In this document: positions 51,268 to 60,676 of the stretch, piece by piece | Layout of the letters: every line of letters begins with the position of its first letter | Numbering within the stretch: the first letter of the stretch is position 1 | Source: Bombella sp. ESL0385 | GTDB lineage: Bacteria > Pseudomonadota > Alphaproteobacteria > Acetobacterales > Acetobacteraceae | Direction of reading: 5' to 3' | DNA length: 64,000 bases | Assembly: GCF_009725755.1 (NCBI RefSeq) | Contig: NZ_WNIJ01000001.1 | Span: 1,116,001-1,180,000, forward strand | Notes under the pieces: model-generated | Seen by the model: the letters and a program-made list of their open reading frames with translations, nothing else | Databases searched by the model: none | Told to the model about the DNA's origin: nothing | Program-made: the position numbers and the translations under genes

Positions 51268-52107
51268 CTACGAAAAGGTAAGAACCAACGCACGCTCTAT
51301 CCCTCCAAGGTCTTTCCGGCACGCTACTCGCTTTAACCCCTCGGCCTCTGCTAATAGGGTTACGGCCTCGGCTTGGCCTATCCCTAACTCTAAAATTGCA
51401 CAGCCATCTTCTGCCAATAAATGCGGCAGGCTTTTGCATAAAGCACGATAGGCGATTAACCCATCATCACCGCCATCTAAAGCACGATGTGGCTCATATT
51501 GCCGGACCTCCGGCATGAGCTGTGCCATGACCTCATGCTCAATATATGGCGGGTTAGAGAGCACCACATCAAAAGGCCCTTTCACTGCCTCTGCCCAGCA
51601 GCCTGCAATAAAATCGGCTCGCTCTGCTAAGTGATTCCGCCGCGCATTATGCTGGGCTAATTGCGCAGCTTGGGGCGCAATATCCACCCCCAATCCCCAC
51701 GCTTGCGGATACTCACTAAGAGCAGCCAGAAGCAAACAACCCGTCCCTGTCCCTATATCCAGAATCGAGCGTACAGACTCACGCTCTGGCTTATGCGCCA
51801 ATAACGCCTCAATTAGGCTCTCACTATCCCCGCGTGGGATGAGCGTCTCTGGTGAGACGGAGACATCCAACGTCCAAAAGCCCTGCTCCCCCGTGATGAA
51901 GGCCATAGGCTCCCGCGCACATCGCCGCTCCAGCGCGGTGGAAAAACGATCCACAAGCGCAGCCTCAATCTCCGTAAGGTGCATAAGCTCCAGCGGCGTA
52001 CATTCACACGCCCAGCAAAGTAATAAACGTGCCTCAGAGCTAGCATCTTCAATCCCTGCGAGAGAAAGCCTCTCCACGGCGTGCCGTAAAAGGTCTATTT
52101 TACGCAT
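51268..52107 (-). CDS. prmC: Peptide chain release factor N5-glutamine methyltransferase
   Basis: Methylates the Gln of the GGQ motif in release factors RF1 and RF2 using S-adenosylmethionine. The 279-residue protein has the SAM-binding ILDIGTGTGCLLLA (115-128) and the NPPY motif at 185-188 (VLSNPPYIE), plus an N-terminal helical domain for release-factor binding. GGAG lies eight bases before the ATG. Its substrate RF1 (prfA) is encoded 0.5 kb upstream on the same strand, but a plus-strand orphan gene separates them. Confidence 0.93.
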   Translation of the reverse strand: MRKIDLLRHAVERLSLAGIEDASSEARLLLCWACECTPLELMHLTEIEAALVDRFSTALERRCAREPMAFITGEQGFWTLDVSVSPETLIPRGDSESLIEALLAHKPERESVRSILDIGTGTGCLLLAALSEYPQAWGLGVDIAPQAAQLAQHNARRNHLAERADFIAGCWAEAVKGPFDVVLSNPPYIEHEVMAQLMPEVRQYEPHRALDGGDDGLIAYRALCKSLPHLLAEDGCAILELGIGQAEAVTLLAEAEGLKRVACRKDLGGIERALVLTFS

Positions 52108-52151
52108 AACATCATCTCCGGCGGCTCACCTGTCTCTTTTGGGAGGATAAC

Positions 52152-52640
52152 ATGACCATACGCCCGTACCTTCGCTCCGTACTCTTATCCTCTTTAGGCG
52201 GTTTCATCCTCACCGCCTCGGCATGGAGTGCCACAACACCCCCCATGCCCGATGGCCCAACGGGAGGGAGTTTTACCGTCCATGATGGCCGCGCCTCGGA
52301 TGAATTATCCGAAGAATCACGCCTTTATGTAAATGGACAGCTTGCAGCGACCTTCCATCTCGACCTCGCCCATGCTGATGATTCCGCTATTATTCCATTA
52401 CCTTTAGGCCGGACGGACCTGCCTTACAGCCTGTGCGGTACAATCACCATTATGCGTGATGGCCATGCTGTAACGCGCTCAGTAAGTGGGGAAGGTATCC
52501 TCCATAACCCCGATGGGCATTATTACGAAGCCATCGGCACAGAAGAATTTAAAGATTTCTTCTTAATGGATGAGGATGACCCCACCGCCGCTGAGCATCG
52601 CAATGGCCCTTCTTCCCGCTGTATTACCTCCAACAGCTAA
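52152..52640 (+). CDS. Hypothetical secreted protein, 162 aa
   Basis: A 162-residue protein with a Sec signal peptide (about 1-26, ending SAWSA) and a mature domain of about 135 residues with beta-strand character: GGSFTVHDGRASDELSEESR, LYVNGQLAATFHLDLAH and LCGTITIMRDGHAVTRSVSG. Two Cys residues (in SLCGT and SRCIT) could form a disulfide in the periplasm. I do not recognise it. GGAGG lies five bases before ATG 52152, so the start is firm. It interrupts the usual prfA-prmC order and is convergent with prfA, nine bases from its stop. Confidence 0.8.
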   Translation: MTIRPYLRSVLLSSLGGFILTASAWSATTPPMPDGPTGGSFTVHDGRASDELSEESRLYVNGQLAATFHLDLAHADDSAIIPLPLGRTDLPYSLCGTITIMRDGHAVTRSVSGEGILHNPDGHYYEAIGTEEFKDFFLMDEDDPTAAEHRNGPSSRCITSNS

Positions 52641-52649
52641 TCGCGACCA

Positions 52650-53723
52650 TTAAGGCTGGCCAATTTCCTCCGCCAAAAGGGCCATCTGCTCATGATGGGT
52701 GAGCGCATTGACAATCTCACCAAACTCCCCGCTCATCACCTGAGCAATCTTATAAAGGGTTAGATTAATGCGGTGGTCCGTCACGCGCCCTTGGGGGAAA
52801 TTATAGGTCCGAATCCGCTCCGAGCGATCCCCCGTCCCCACTTGGGACTTACGATCTGCCGCGCGGTTCTCATGGGCTTTTTGGCGTTCTGCCTCATAAA
52901 GACGAGCGCGCAAAATCTGCATTGCCTTGGCCTTATTGCGGTGCTGGCTCTTTTCCTCCTGCATCGCTACGACAACACCCGTGGGTAAATGTGTGATACG
53001 GACAGCACTTTCAGTCTTATTCACATGCTGTCCCCCTGCACCGGAGGCACGATACACATCAATCCGTAAATCTTCCTCATTTACCTCCACATCCACTTCT
53101 TCCGCCTCTGGCAGAACAGCGACTGTAACGGTGGAGGTATGTATCCGGCCTTGGCTCTCTGTCGCAGGGACACGTTGAACCCGATGCACACCAGATTCAT
53201 ACTTAAACCGTGCAAACACGCCGCGCCCTGTGATGGTCGCCATCCCCTCCTTCATGCCAGAAAGTTCACTCTCTGTGAGGGACATGACCTCAAAACGCCA
53301 GCCGTTATTTTCAGCAAAACGGCGATAAGCCTCAAATAATTCTGCAGCGAAAAGAGCCGCCTCATCCCCACCAGCAGCGGGTCGAACCTCTAAAATCGCG
53401 CTACGCTCATCAGCATCATCACGAGGGAGCAGTGCAAGCTGCATCGCCTGCTCCAAAGCGGGCATTTCCGCCTCGACCTCTTCTAGCTCTTGCTGAGCAA
53501 GCTCTTTCATCTCCGGATCTTGCAAAAGGCTTTGCGCCTCTTTGAGACGTTTCTGCCCCTCTTGCCATGCCCGAATCGCCGCAACAGGCTCCTCCATCGC
53601 CGCATAATCACGCGATAGACGGGAGAAAGCCTCTCCCTCCACCTCACCAGAGGCCATGAGAGCCTGCAATTCCTCAAAACGAGCAATAATCAGCTCTAGC
53701 TTATGCTCAATCGCCGTGCTCAT
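52650..53723 (-). CDS. prfA: Peptide chain release factor 1
   Basis: Terminates translation at UAA and UAG. The 357-residue protein has the stop-codon-reading tripeptide PAT (186-188, in RVPATES) and the catalytic GGQ at 230-232 (GAGGQHVNK), which PrmC methylates. Length is standard. ATG 53723 overlaps the hisS stop by four bases, so it is last of a lysC-to-prfA series. The next gene downstream, on the opposite strand, is the secreted orphan. Confidence 0.95.
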   Translation of the reverse strand: MSTAIEHKLELIIARFEELQALMASGEVEGEAFSRLSRDYAAMEEPVAAIRAWQEGQKRLKEAQSLLQDPEMKELAQQELEEVEAEMPALEQAMQLALLPRDDADERSAILEVRPAAGGDEAALFAAELFEAYRRFAENNGWRFEVMSLTESELSGMKEGMATITGRGVFARFKYESGVHRVQRVPATESQGRIHTSTVTVAVLPEAEEVDVEVNEEDLRIDVYRASGAGGQHVNKTESAVRITHLPTGVVVAMQEEKSQHRNKAKAMQILRARLYEAERQKAHENRAADRKSQVGTGDRSERIRTYNFPQGRVTDHRINLTLYKIAQVMSGEFGEIVNALTHHEQMALLAEEIGQP

Positions 53724-54970
53724 GAGTTCCGAGCGCGCTCCAAAGCCTCAACAAGCTGCCCAATGGGGACTTCCTCTTGCTCCCGTGTGGCCAGATGACG
53801 CAACTGCACCACATCACGAGCGAGGTCATCATCACCGAGGAAAAGAACATGAGATGCCCCGGATTGCACAACGCGATCCATCCGCTTCTTCATATTCCCC
53901 CGCGTCTCTATCGCAAGGGAGAAACCATGGTCACGCAATGTGCGGGCAAGAGACGCCGCCTTAAGCAAGGCTGTATCTCCCATAGGGAGAATCGCAACAT
54001 CGCTCACCTCCTCCGCAGGGGGGGCAATTAATGCCGCAAGACGCTCAATCCCCGCAGCCCAACCGATACACGGCACGGCAGGGCCGCCCATCTCCTCCAC
54101 TAATCCTTCATAACGACCACCAGCCAACACCGTCCCTTGTGCGCCCAATTTATCCGTGACGAACTCAAAGACTGTATGGCTGTAATAATCCAACCCACGC
54201 ACAATGCGGGGATTCTCCACAAACGCGACGCCAAAAGCCGCTAAGGCCGCCTTCAACTCCTGCCAGAAATGACGAGAATCCTCATTAAGGAAATCATCAA
54301 ACGCAGGGGCATCCGCTAAGAGGGCTTTATCCTGCTCGGCCTTACTATCCAAAATGCGCAAAGGATTCAGCGCAAGCCGTGCCCGACTCTCTTCCGAGAG
54401 ACGCTCTTCATGCTGGCGAAAATAAGCGACCAACGCCTCCCGCCATGCCATACGGCTCGCTTTATCGCCCAGCGTATTTAGCTCCAACGTGAGGTCATCA
54501 CCCAAGCCAAGCGAGACCAGAAAATCCCGCGCCATGGCGATAATCTCTGCATCTCGAAAAGCACTCTCCGCCCCAATCAGCTCCGCCCCAATTTGATGAA
54601 ACTGGCGAAAACGGCCTTTTTGTGGACGCTCATAACGGAACATCGGTCCCGTATAGAAAATCTTCTGCGGGAGGGCTTGCGTCAACGCATTGGAGACTAA
54701 CGCCCGTGCAACCCCCGCTGTTCCTTCTGGACGTAAGGTGAGGCTCTCACCACCGCGATCCTCAAATGTGTACATCTCCTTAGAGACAACATCCGAGCTT
54801 TCCCCTAAGGAACGCGCAAAAACGGCCGTATCCTCAAAAATAGGCGTTGCCCATTGGCGAAAACCATAGCGGTGGAAGATTGTCTGCCCAGCGTCAATCA
54901 CCCGCTGATGGCGGCGCATATCCTCGCCTAAAAGGTCCTTTGTCCCGCGCGGGGGTTGCAAACGTGCCAT
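53720..54970 (-). CDS. hisS: Histidyl-tRNA synthetase
   Basis: Class II synthetase for tRNA-His. The 416-residue protein has [15 protein letters not shown] at the start, motif 2 in [14 protein letters not shown] and [22 protein letters not shown], the His-A motif in [13 protein letters not shown], and motif 3 [10 protein letters not shown]. The Arg residue of the His-A motif and the C-terminal anticodon-binding domain are present. It overlaps ispG by one base (TAATG) and prfA by four. The ispG-hisS order is the same as in E. coli. Confidence 0.95.
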   Translation of the reverse strand: MARLQPPRGTKDLLGEDMRRHQRVIDAGQTIFHRYGFRQWATPIFEDTAVFARSLGESSDVVSKEMYTFEDRGGESLTLRPEGTAGVARALVSNALTQALPQKIFYTGPMFRYERPQKGRFRQFHQIGAELIGAESAFRDAEIIAMARDFLVSLGLGDDLTLELNTLGDKASRMAWREALVAYFRQHEERLSEESRARLALNPLRILDSKAEQDKALLADAPAFDDFLNEDSRHFWQELKAALAAFGVAFVENPRIVRGLDYYSHTVFEFVTDKLGAQGTVLAGGRYEGLVEEMGGPAVPCIGWAAGIERLAALIAPPAEEVSDVAILPMGDTALLKAASLARTLRDHGFSLAIETRGNMKKRMDRVVQSGASHVLFLGDDDLARDVVQLRHLATREQEEVPIGQLVEALERARNS

Positions 54971-56091
54971 TAATGTGCGGCCTTCTCAGCTGTACCGGCC
55001 TCTATAGCCTCCACGCGTGCTTCTACCAGCTGAACAATATGCTCAATCATATTTTCAGCGGGCATTGTATGATCCTGCTTACCCGCCGCATAGACCATAT
55101 GGCGACCAGAGCCACCGCCTGTTACCCCAATGTCGGTCATCAAAGCTTCACCCGGACCATTAACCACACAGCCAATGATGGAGAGTGTCAACGGTGTTTT
55201 AATATGCTGCAACCGGTCCTCTAACGTCTGGACGGTTTCCACCACATTAAAGCCCTGCCGCGCACAAGAGGGGCATGAAATAATCTTCACCCCACGATGA
55301 CGCAGACCAAGGGATTTGAGAATATCCCACCCAACCAGCACTTCTTCCTCTGGAGGGGCAGATAGTGAGACACGCATCGTATCACCCACGCCAGCCCAAA
55401 GGAGATTGCCAAGCCCTAGTGCGGATTTCACCGTCCCCGCACGTTTAGACCCGGCCTCTGTAATGCCAATATGAAGCGGATGGTCACAACAAGCAGCAAG
55501 CTGCTTATAGGCTTCCACCGCCATAAAGACATCCGAAGCCTTCACGCTGATTTTAAACTCATGAAAATCATGATCCTGAAGAATCTTCGCATGCTCTAAC
55601 GCACTTTCGACAAGAGCTTCCGGCTTTGGCTCACCATATTTCTCCAATAGGTGACGCTCCAAAGAGCCAGCATTGACCCCAATACGAATGGAGCAGCCAT
55701 GATCACGCGCTGCCTTTACAACCTCGCGCACACGCTCCGCACTGCCGATATTCCCCGGATTAATCCGCAAACAAGCGGCCCCGGCCTCAGCAGCCTCAAT
55801 AGCCCGTTTATAGTGGAAATGGATATCCGCAACGATGGGGGTGTTGACCTCCTCCACAATGGTTTTTAAGGCCTCCGTACTCCCCACATCAGGACAAGAT
55901 ACACGCACAATATCCACGCCAGCTAATTCAGCTTTGCGTATTTGAGCAATTGTACCTTCAATATCTGTGGTGAGTGTGTTCGTCATAGTTTGCACCGAGA
56001 CAGGTGCATCACCACCAACGGCAACATCACCAACATAGATCTTCCGTGATTTACGGCGTTCAATATGCTGATAAGGACGTAAACTGCTCAT
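54970..56091 (-). CDS. ispG: 4-hydroxy-3-methylbut-2-en-1-yl diphosphate synthase
   Basis: Iron-sulfur enzyme of the non-mevalonate isoprenoid pathway; it converts methylerythritol cyclodiphosphate to HMBPP. The 373-residue protein has the TIM-barrel region starting [20 protein letters not shown] and the three cluster cysteines Cys273, Cys276 (ISCPSCAR) and Cys308 ([12 protein letters not shown]), with the nearby glutamate ligand. Products feed the polyprenyl synthase at 5 kb and undecaprenyl carriers. Between rodZ and hisS, in the same order as E. coli. Confidence 0.95.
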   Translation of the reverse strand: MSSLRPYQHIERRKSRKIYVGDVAVGGDAPVSVQTMTNTLTTDIEGTIAQIRKAELAGVDIVRVSCPDVGSTEALKTIVEEVNTPIVADIHFHYKRAIEAAEAGAACLRINPGNIGSAERVREVVKAARDHGCSIRIGVNAGSLERHLLEKYGEPKPEALVESALEHAKILQDHDFHEFKISVKASDVFMAVEAYKQLAACCDHPLHIGITEAGSKRAGTVKSALGLGNLLWAGVGDTMRVSLSAPPEEEVLVGWDILKSLGLRHRGVKIISCPSCARQGFNVVETVQTLEDRLQHIKTPLTLSIIGCVVNGPGEALMTDIGVTGGGSGRHMVYAAGKQDHTMPAENMIEHIVQLVEARVEAIEAGTAEKAAH

Positions 56092-56181
56092 TAAAACCTC
56101 TCCGGGTTACTTCTCTTATAACCCATGATGAACCAACCTGCTCCCACATACAGAGCAAGCATAATAGTATGGCGGCGTTTA

Positions 56182-57348
56182 TCAGTGCGCAGCCGCTGCA
56201 GGGGACGCTCCCGTTAATGGAGAGCCATAGCCATAATGACCCTGCGTGATGGCGGTAGCATCCACAGTTAGATTACGCACCACGCGCCCACGCTGCCCTA
56301 AAGGTGCGCTTACAACATTCCCTGTCTGAAAAACAACACCCCCTGCATTACCACAGGTGATGTGATAGCTCGCCCCAGCCGTGCCTTGCCATGTTTCACC
56401 CGGCTTCAGAACCTTCGCGAAAAGGACCTTCCCCGTTGAATCACTTACCTGCACCCAACTATCCTCACGCGCCACAATGCTTACAGCATCTTCCACGGAC
56501 TGAGCAGGCTGAAACGGCTGAACAACCGGCTTTTGTGCAGGTGTTGCCGCAACAGGTGGGGCCGCAGTTGAGGGGACATCCACCGGCTTTTGCTCCGCTG
56601 GCCCCTGCGTTGGAGACGTTGTTTGAACAGATGTAACAGGCCCATTAGCGACAGCCTGTCCTTCTTTATCAAAAGAGCTGCTTCCCTCCGTGGAGGATGG
56701 TAGAGCCTCCGGTGCTGGTGGTATGTCAGGCGTATCTTTGGCCGACTCATCTACCTTCTGCGCGCCTTCCTGCGGTGAGGTCGCTCCTACTGGGGGAGAT
56801 ACTGTAGCAAGCTGCTGAGATTGTGTCTCTGAAGTGGATGTGACAGTCGCAACGGCCTTTTTCTCCACTGCTTGAGGGGCATTAGCCTCGCTTGTCATAT
56901 GCGCAGGCAAAATGGACGAGCCTAACTCCCCATGGGAATAGAAATGATACCACCCCACATAACCACCGGCGATAACGATCAACCCAACGCCCAGTAGGAG
57001 CCACAAACCCGCAGAGCGTCCCTCTTGCGGGCCGGGAAGGTCTAGCTGCATTGTGTGTCGTTTTGGCACAAGGGAGGCAAGCTCTCGCTCGGCTTGCTCC
57101 ATAACATTTGCAACATCAAGACCAAGGAAGTGAGCATAGCTTTTGATGAAACCAAACGCATAGACCTTATCGGGCAAATCCGCATAACGCTCGCTCTCAA
57201 TCGCCTGAAGAGTCGCATGTCGCATTTTAAGATACGACTCAACCTGCTCTAAGCTCCAGCCTAGCTCTACGCGCCGCTTCCGCAAGCGGGCACCAAGCGT
57301 CACAGATGCCTGCCCGGCCATATCATGCCTTTTATTTGCTTCTGTCAT
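56182..57348 (-). CDS. rodZ: RodZ-like cytoskeletal membrane protein (HTH and DUF4115)
   Basis: A 388-residue bitopic protein. A cytoplasmic Xre-type helix-turn-helix occupies about 17-82 (GARLRKRRVELGWSLEQVE; YAFGFIKSYAHFLGLD), one membrane helix spans about 114-137, then a long Pro/Thr/Ala-rich periplasmic linker (about 145-285) and a small beta domain at the end (DSWVQVSDSTGKVLFAKVLKPGE, the DUF4115 pattern). RodZ tethers MreB filaments to the membrane for rod shape. GAGAGG lies before ATG 57348. It precedes ispG, as in E. coli. mreB itself is not in the window. Confidence 0.9.
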   Translation of the reverse strand: MTEANKRHDMAGQASVTLGARLRKRRVELGWSLEQVESYLKMRHATLQAIESERYADLPDKVYAFGFIKSYAHFLGLDVANVMEQAERELASLVPKRHTMQLDLPGPQEGRSAGLWLLLGVGLIVIAGGYVGWYHFYSHGELGSSILPAHMTSEANAPQAVEKKAVATVTSTSETQSQQLATVSPPVGATSPQEGAQKVDESAKDTPDIPPAPEALPSSTEGSSSFDKEGQAVANGPVTSVQTTSPTQGPAEQKPVDVPSTAAPPVAATPAQKPVVQPFQPAQSVEDAVSIVAREDSWVQVSDSTGKVLFAKVLKPGETWQGTAGASYHITCGNAGGVVFQTGNVVSAPLGQRGRVVRNLTVDATAITQGHYGYGSPLTGASPAAAAH

Positions 57349-57366
57349 GGTACCCTCTCGCTTGCC

Positions 57367-58410
57367 TTATTCCATACCCTGAAGGCGACGCTCACGCACC
57401 TGCAAAGCCTCGACTGCTTGGTCCACCAATGTTGTAATAATCTCTGCAACAGGGCGAATCTCTTTCACCATCCCCACAGATTGTCCGGCCATCATCGAGC
57501 CATTTTCAACATCGCCTTCAATCACCGCGCGCCGCAACGCCCCAGCCCAGAAATGCTCAATCTCTAACTGGGCTGCTTCACGCTCAATCTGACCTTTACG
57601 GAAACGCTCAATCACATCAGCCTGATGTTCCATAAAATGACGCGTTGCAGCATTGGCTAAGCCGCGTACCGGGATGACGGGGAACCGCTCATCCAACTGT
57701 ACGGACATTACAGCATCACGCGCATTACCGCGGCGGAAAGCCTGCTTAAAACGCTCATGCGCAATACTCTCCTGCGAGGCCGCAAAAATCGTCCCAAATT
57801 GGCCCCCAGCCGCCCCTTGTTCCAAGTAAGAGAGAACCGCATCCCCGCGGCCTAACCCCCCTGCAACAAACACGGGCACCTCGGTGATATTCGGTAATAT
57901 CTCTTGAGCAAGAACATTCAACGAGACGGGACCAACATGCCCCCCGGCCTCAGACCCCTCAATCACCAGAGCCTCAATCCCTAGCTTGACCAAGCGTTTC
58001 CCCAAGGCCACAGCCGGCGCAAAACCCATAGCCCGCGCCCCACCATCACGCACACGGCGGATAATCGACCCGCTCGGCACGCCACCAGCTAAAACAACAT
58101 GGCTGACATTATGCGCTAAGCAGACATCCACCAAGGCTTCTAACTTCGGGTGCATAGTGATGAGATTCACACCGAAAGGCTGGTCCGTAAGAGCTTGTGT
58201 CGCCACAACCTCCTCCTCCAAACGCTCCGGCTCCATCGCTCCACAGGCAATTACGCCAAATCCCCCTGCATTAGAAATCGCAGAAACAAGATTGCGCTCA
58301 CTCACCCATGACATCGCCCCGCCAAGAATAGAGTACCGGCTCCCTAAAAAGTCACAGCCCGGCTTCCAAAGCTGGTCTAATACAGCGCGTGCCTTCATCT
58401 CGTCACTCAT
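57367..58410 (-). CDS. Nitronate monooxygenase-like flavin oxidoreductase
   Basis: A 347-residue FMN-binding TIM-barrel protein of the nitronate monooxygenase / 2-nitropropane dioxygenase family (with FabK-like relatives). Family features are GGAMSWVSERNLVSAISNAGG near the start (shown as GAMSWVSERNLV), the GSEAGGHVGP motif with the catalytic-site histidine and VPVFVAGGLGRGDAVL for phosphate binding. It may detoxify alkyl nitronates or act as an NAD(P)H:quinone reductase; FabK activity is unlikely because a fabI gene is present. It overlaps lysC by four bases. Confidence 0.83.
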   Translation of the reverse strand: MSDEMKARAVLDQLWKPGCDFLGSRYSILGGAMSWVSERNLVSAISNAGGFGVIACGAMEPERLEEEVVATQALTDQPFGVNLITMHPKLEALVDVCLAHNVSHVVLAGGVPSGSIIRRVRDGGARAMGFAPAVALGKRLVKLGIEALVIEGSEAGGHVGPVSLNVLAQEILPNITEVPVFVAGGLGRGDAVLSYLEQGAAGGQFGTIFAASQESIAHERFKQAFRRGNARDAVMSVQLDERFPVIPVRGLANAATRHFMEHQADVIERFRKGQIEREAAQLEIEHFWAGALRRAVIEGDVENGSMMAGQSVGMVKEIRPVAEIITTLVDQAVEALQVRERRLQGME

Positions 58411-59717
58411 GGCTGTTCTCCAACAGGTGCATCCAAGCCATAAGCTGTGTGCAATGCACGCATAGCCAGCTCCATATATTCTGCATCAATAAGGACGGAA
58501 ATCTTAATCTCACTGGTGGAGATTACCTGAATATTAATCCCCTTCTCCGCCAAGGTGCGGAACATGGTTGCCGCCACGCCTGTATTAGAGCGCATACCAA
58601 CGCCCACCACGCTTATTTTGGCCACATTGCGGGAGGTACTTAATGCCCCATAGCCAATATCAACCCGCATTTCCTCTAAAATCTGGCATGCCCGCTCAGC
58701 ATCACCTTTCCCTACGGTGAAGGTCATGTTCGTGCTACGATCTGCCCCAATGCTTTGGACGATCATATCAATATTCAAACCAGCAGCCGATAAAGGGCCA
58801 AAAATCCGTGCGGCTATACCCGGTTCATCGGGCACTTGTCGGATGGTGATTTTCGCATCATCCATAGAATAGGCAATCCCGGTAACCAGCTTCTTTTCCA
58901 CGCTTTCGTCCTCATCCACAACTATGGTCCCGCTCTTATCGTCCGTTTCGACAAAAGAAGACAGAACGCGCACATGCACCCTCTCGCGCATGGCAAGCCC
59001 AACGCTGCGTGTTTGCAGCACCTTAGCCCCTACAGAGGCTAGCTCTAACATTTCCTCATAAGTAATCCGATCTAACCGCTGGGCCTGCTTTACGATGCGC
59101 GGGTCGGTTGTATAAATCCCATCGACATCAGTATAAATGTCACACTGGTCCGCCTTAATCGCCGCCGCTAATGCAACAGCTGATGTATCGGACCCCCCGC
59201 GCCCTAACGTGGCAATACGCCCATGCGCATCCACCCCTTGGAAGCCAGCGATAACTGGCACTACGCCTTCATCCATACAGGCGCATAAAGCACGCCCCTC
59301 CACATCTTCAATCGCAGCACAACCATGTGATTCATCGGTCCGCAACGGGATTTGCCATCCTTGAAAGGACCGCGCAGGCACCCCAATCGCCCCCAAAGCA
59401 ATGGCTAATAAACCACTCGTCACCTGCTCACCAGAGGCGACAACAGCATCATATTCAGCAGGATCAGCCTGTGAGTCGAGGTCGCGACAATAATGCACCA
59501 TTTGGTTCGTCACACCCGACATCGCCGAGACAACCACAGCCACACGTTGCCCACGCGCACGCTCTTTTTTAACTTTCTCCGCTACAATGCGAATACGCTC
59601 TAAGTCTTTGACGGATGTACCGCCAAACTTCATTACGACTGTACGAGAAGCAGATGGCGACGAAAGCGCATCATCAACGGACTGCGCTGTATCATCTGAA
59701 CAGTCGGGCATGGACAT
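58407..59717 (-). CDS. lysC: Aspartate kinase
   Basis: Phosphorylates aspartate at the entry to lysine, methionine and threonine synthesis. The 436-residue protein has VVMKFGGTSVKDLERI (27-42) as nucleotide-binding region, FQGVDAHGRIATLGRGGSDTSAV (shown here in part as IATLGRGGSDTSAV), DVDGIYTTDPRI and two ACT regulatory domains at the C-terminus (KITIRQVPDEPGIAARIF; KISVVGVGMRSNTGVAATM), so feedback control by lysine and threonine is expected. The start at 59717 includes a Ser/Asp-rich extension; ATG 59633 is an alternative. It is divergent from ubiG. Confidence 0.93.
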   Translation of the reverse strand: MSMPDCSDDTAQSVDDALSSPSASRTVVMKFGGTSVKDLERIRIVAEKVKKERARGQRVAVVVSAMSGVTNQMVHYCRDLDSQADPAEYDAVVASGEQVTSGLLAIALGAIGVPARSFQGWQIPLRTDESHGCAAIEDVEGRALCACMDEGVVPVIAGFQGVDAHGRIATLGRGGSDTSAVALAAAIKADQCDIYTDVDGIYTTDPRIVKQAQRLDRITYEEMLELASVGAKVLQTRSVGLAMRERVHVRVLSSFVETDDKSGTIVVDEDESVEKKLVTGIAYSMDDAKITIRQVPDEPGIAARIFGPLSAAGLNIDMIVQSIGADRSTNMTFTVGKGDAERACQILEEMRVDIGYGALSTSRNVAKISVVGVGMRSNTGVAATMFRTLAEKGINIQVISTSEIKISVLIDAEYMELAMRALHTAYGLDAPVGEQP

Positions 59718-59842
59718 CTGAAAGGCGGCTCCAATATTAAGGCTATCATTGCATAAATATCTGTCTCACATAGCTCCCCTGCCCTTTTCCGTCTAGCCAC
59801 AACATGGCAGAAAAGCATCTCGACTCTTGGAGAGGTGCCAAA

Positions 59843-60604
59843 ATGCCCATTTCATCACCATTACACGAACACTCTCACACGCACACCTCGTCCGTTGTGG
59901 AGGATGAAATTAACCAATTCGCAGCATTAGCCGCACAATGGTGGGACCCTAAAGGGCCTATGGCCCCCCTCCATGCTATGAATCCGCTGCGGACCTCATG
60001 GGTTTTCAAGCGTCTCCCCTCCGCCTTATTCTCCCAAGCGGCACCACCCAGCCTCCTAGATATTGGCTGCGGCGCGGGGATCGCTTGTGAACGCTTTGCA
60101 AGCCTAGGCTTTAACACATTAGGGGTTGATGCCAGCCAAGAGGGCATTAAGGCCGCCCAAGCCCATTTGGAGCGTTACCCTTTACCCCCCCATGCAGCCC
60201 CTCTCCATTATATATGCAGCACAGCAGAAGCATTATTGGAGGAAGGACGGCAATTTGATGTTATCTCCGCTTTGGAGGTCATCGAGCATGTACGGGACCC
60301 GCAAGAGTTCCTCTCCACACTTGTAAGCCTGACAAAACCCGGCGGGTATATTGCCATCTCGACCATGGATCGCAGCATCCGCTCCTTCCTCATGGCGAAA
60401 TTGGGAGCGGAATATCTGCTGCGCCTTCTGCCCATCGGCACCCATGATTGGAAGAAGTTTATCCGCCCAGCGGAGTTAGACCAAATGGCACGCCGAGCAG
60501 GCCTGCGGCTTTTGGACCTCAAAGGCCTTAGCTATAGGCCACCTCATTGGTGCGAGAGCCATGATACGAGCGTGAATTACATCGCTCTTTTCCACAAACC
60601 CTAA
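59843..60604 (+). CDS. ubiG: Ubiquinone O-methyltransferase UbiG
   Basis: Carries out both O-methylations of ubiquinone synthesis. The 253-residue class I methyltransferase has the family N-terminus EINQFAALAAQWWDPKGPM, the SAM-binding LLDIGCGAGIACERFA, SALEVIEHVRDPQEFL and GGYIAISTMDRS. The frame opens at 59804 but GGAGAGG lies seven bases before ATG 59843. It is divergent from lysC, and together with ubiA and ispB in the window it belongs to ubiquinone synthesis. A bidirectional terminator follows. Confidence 0.94.
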   Translation: MPISSPLHEHSHTHTSSVVEDEINQFAALAAQWWDPKGPMAPLHAMNPLRTSWVFKRLPSALFSQAAPPSLLDIGCGAGIACERFASLGFNTLGVDASQEGIKAAQAHLERYPLPPHAAPLHYICSTAEALLEEGRQFDVISALEVIEHVRDPQEFLSTLVSLTKPGGYIAISTMDRSIRSFLMAKLGAEYLLRLLPIGTHDWKKFIRPAELDQMARRAGLRLLDLKGLSYRPPHWCESHDTSVNYIALFHKP

Positions 60605-60616
60605 CATTTCAACAAA

Positions 60617-60650
60617 AAGAAAAGGCACCTCATCACAAGGTGCCTTTCTT
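60617..60650. terminator. Bidirectional terminator between ubiG and the lactonase
   Basis: AAAGGCACCT (60621-60630) pairs exactly with AGGTGCCTTT (60638-60647) around a seven-base loop. On the plus strand the arm ends in CTTTCTT; on the minus strand it is followed by TCTTTTTG. It ends both convergent genes. Confidence 0.85.
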
Positions 60651-60676
60651 CCAGAAAACCTTACCTTATAGCGATC

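Noticed and set aside
50981-51439. Open frames on both strands between the DUF4167 gene and prmC
   Set aside because: They overlap prmC or the DUF4167 gene in other frames and the products are compositionally random.
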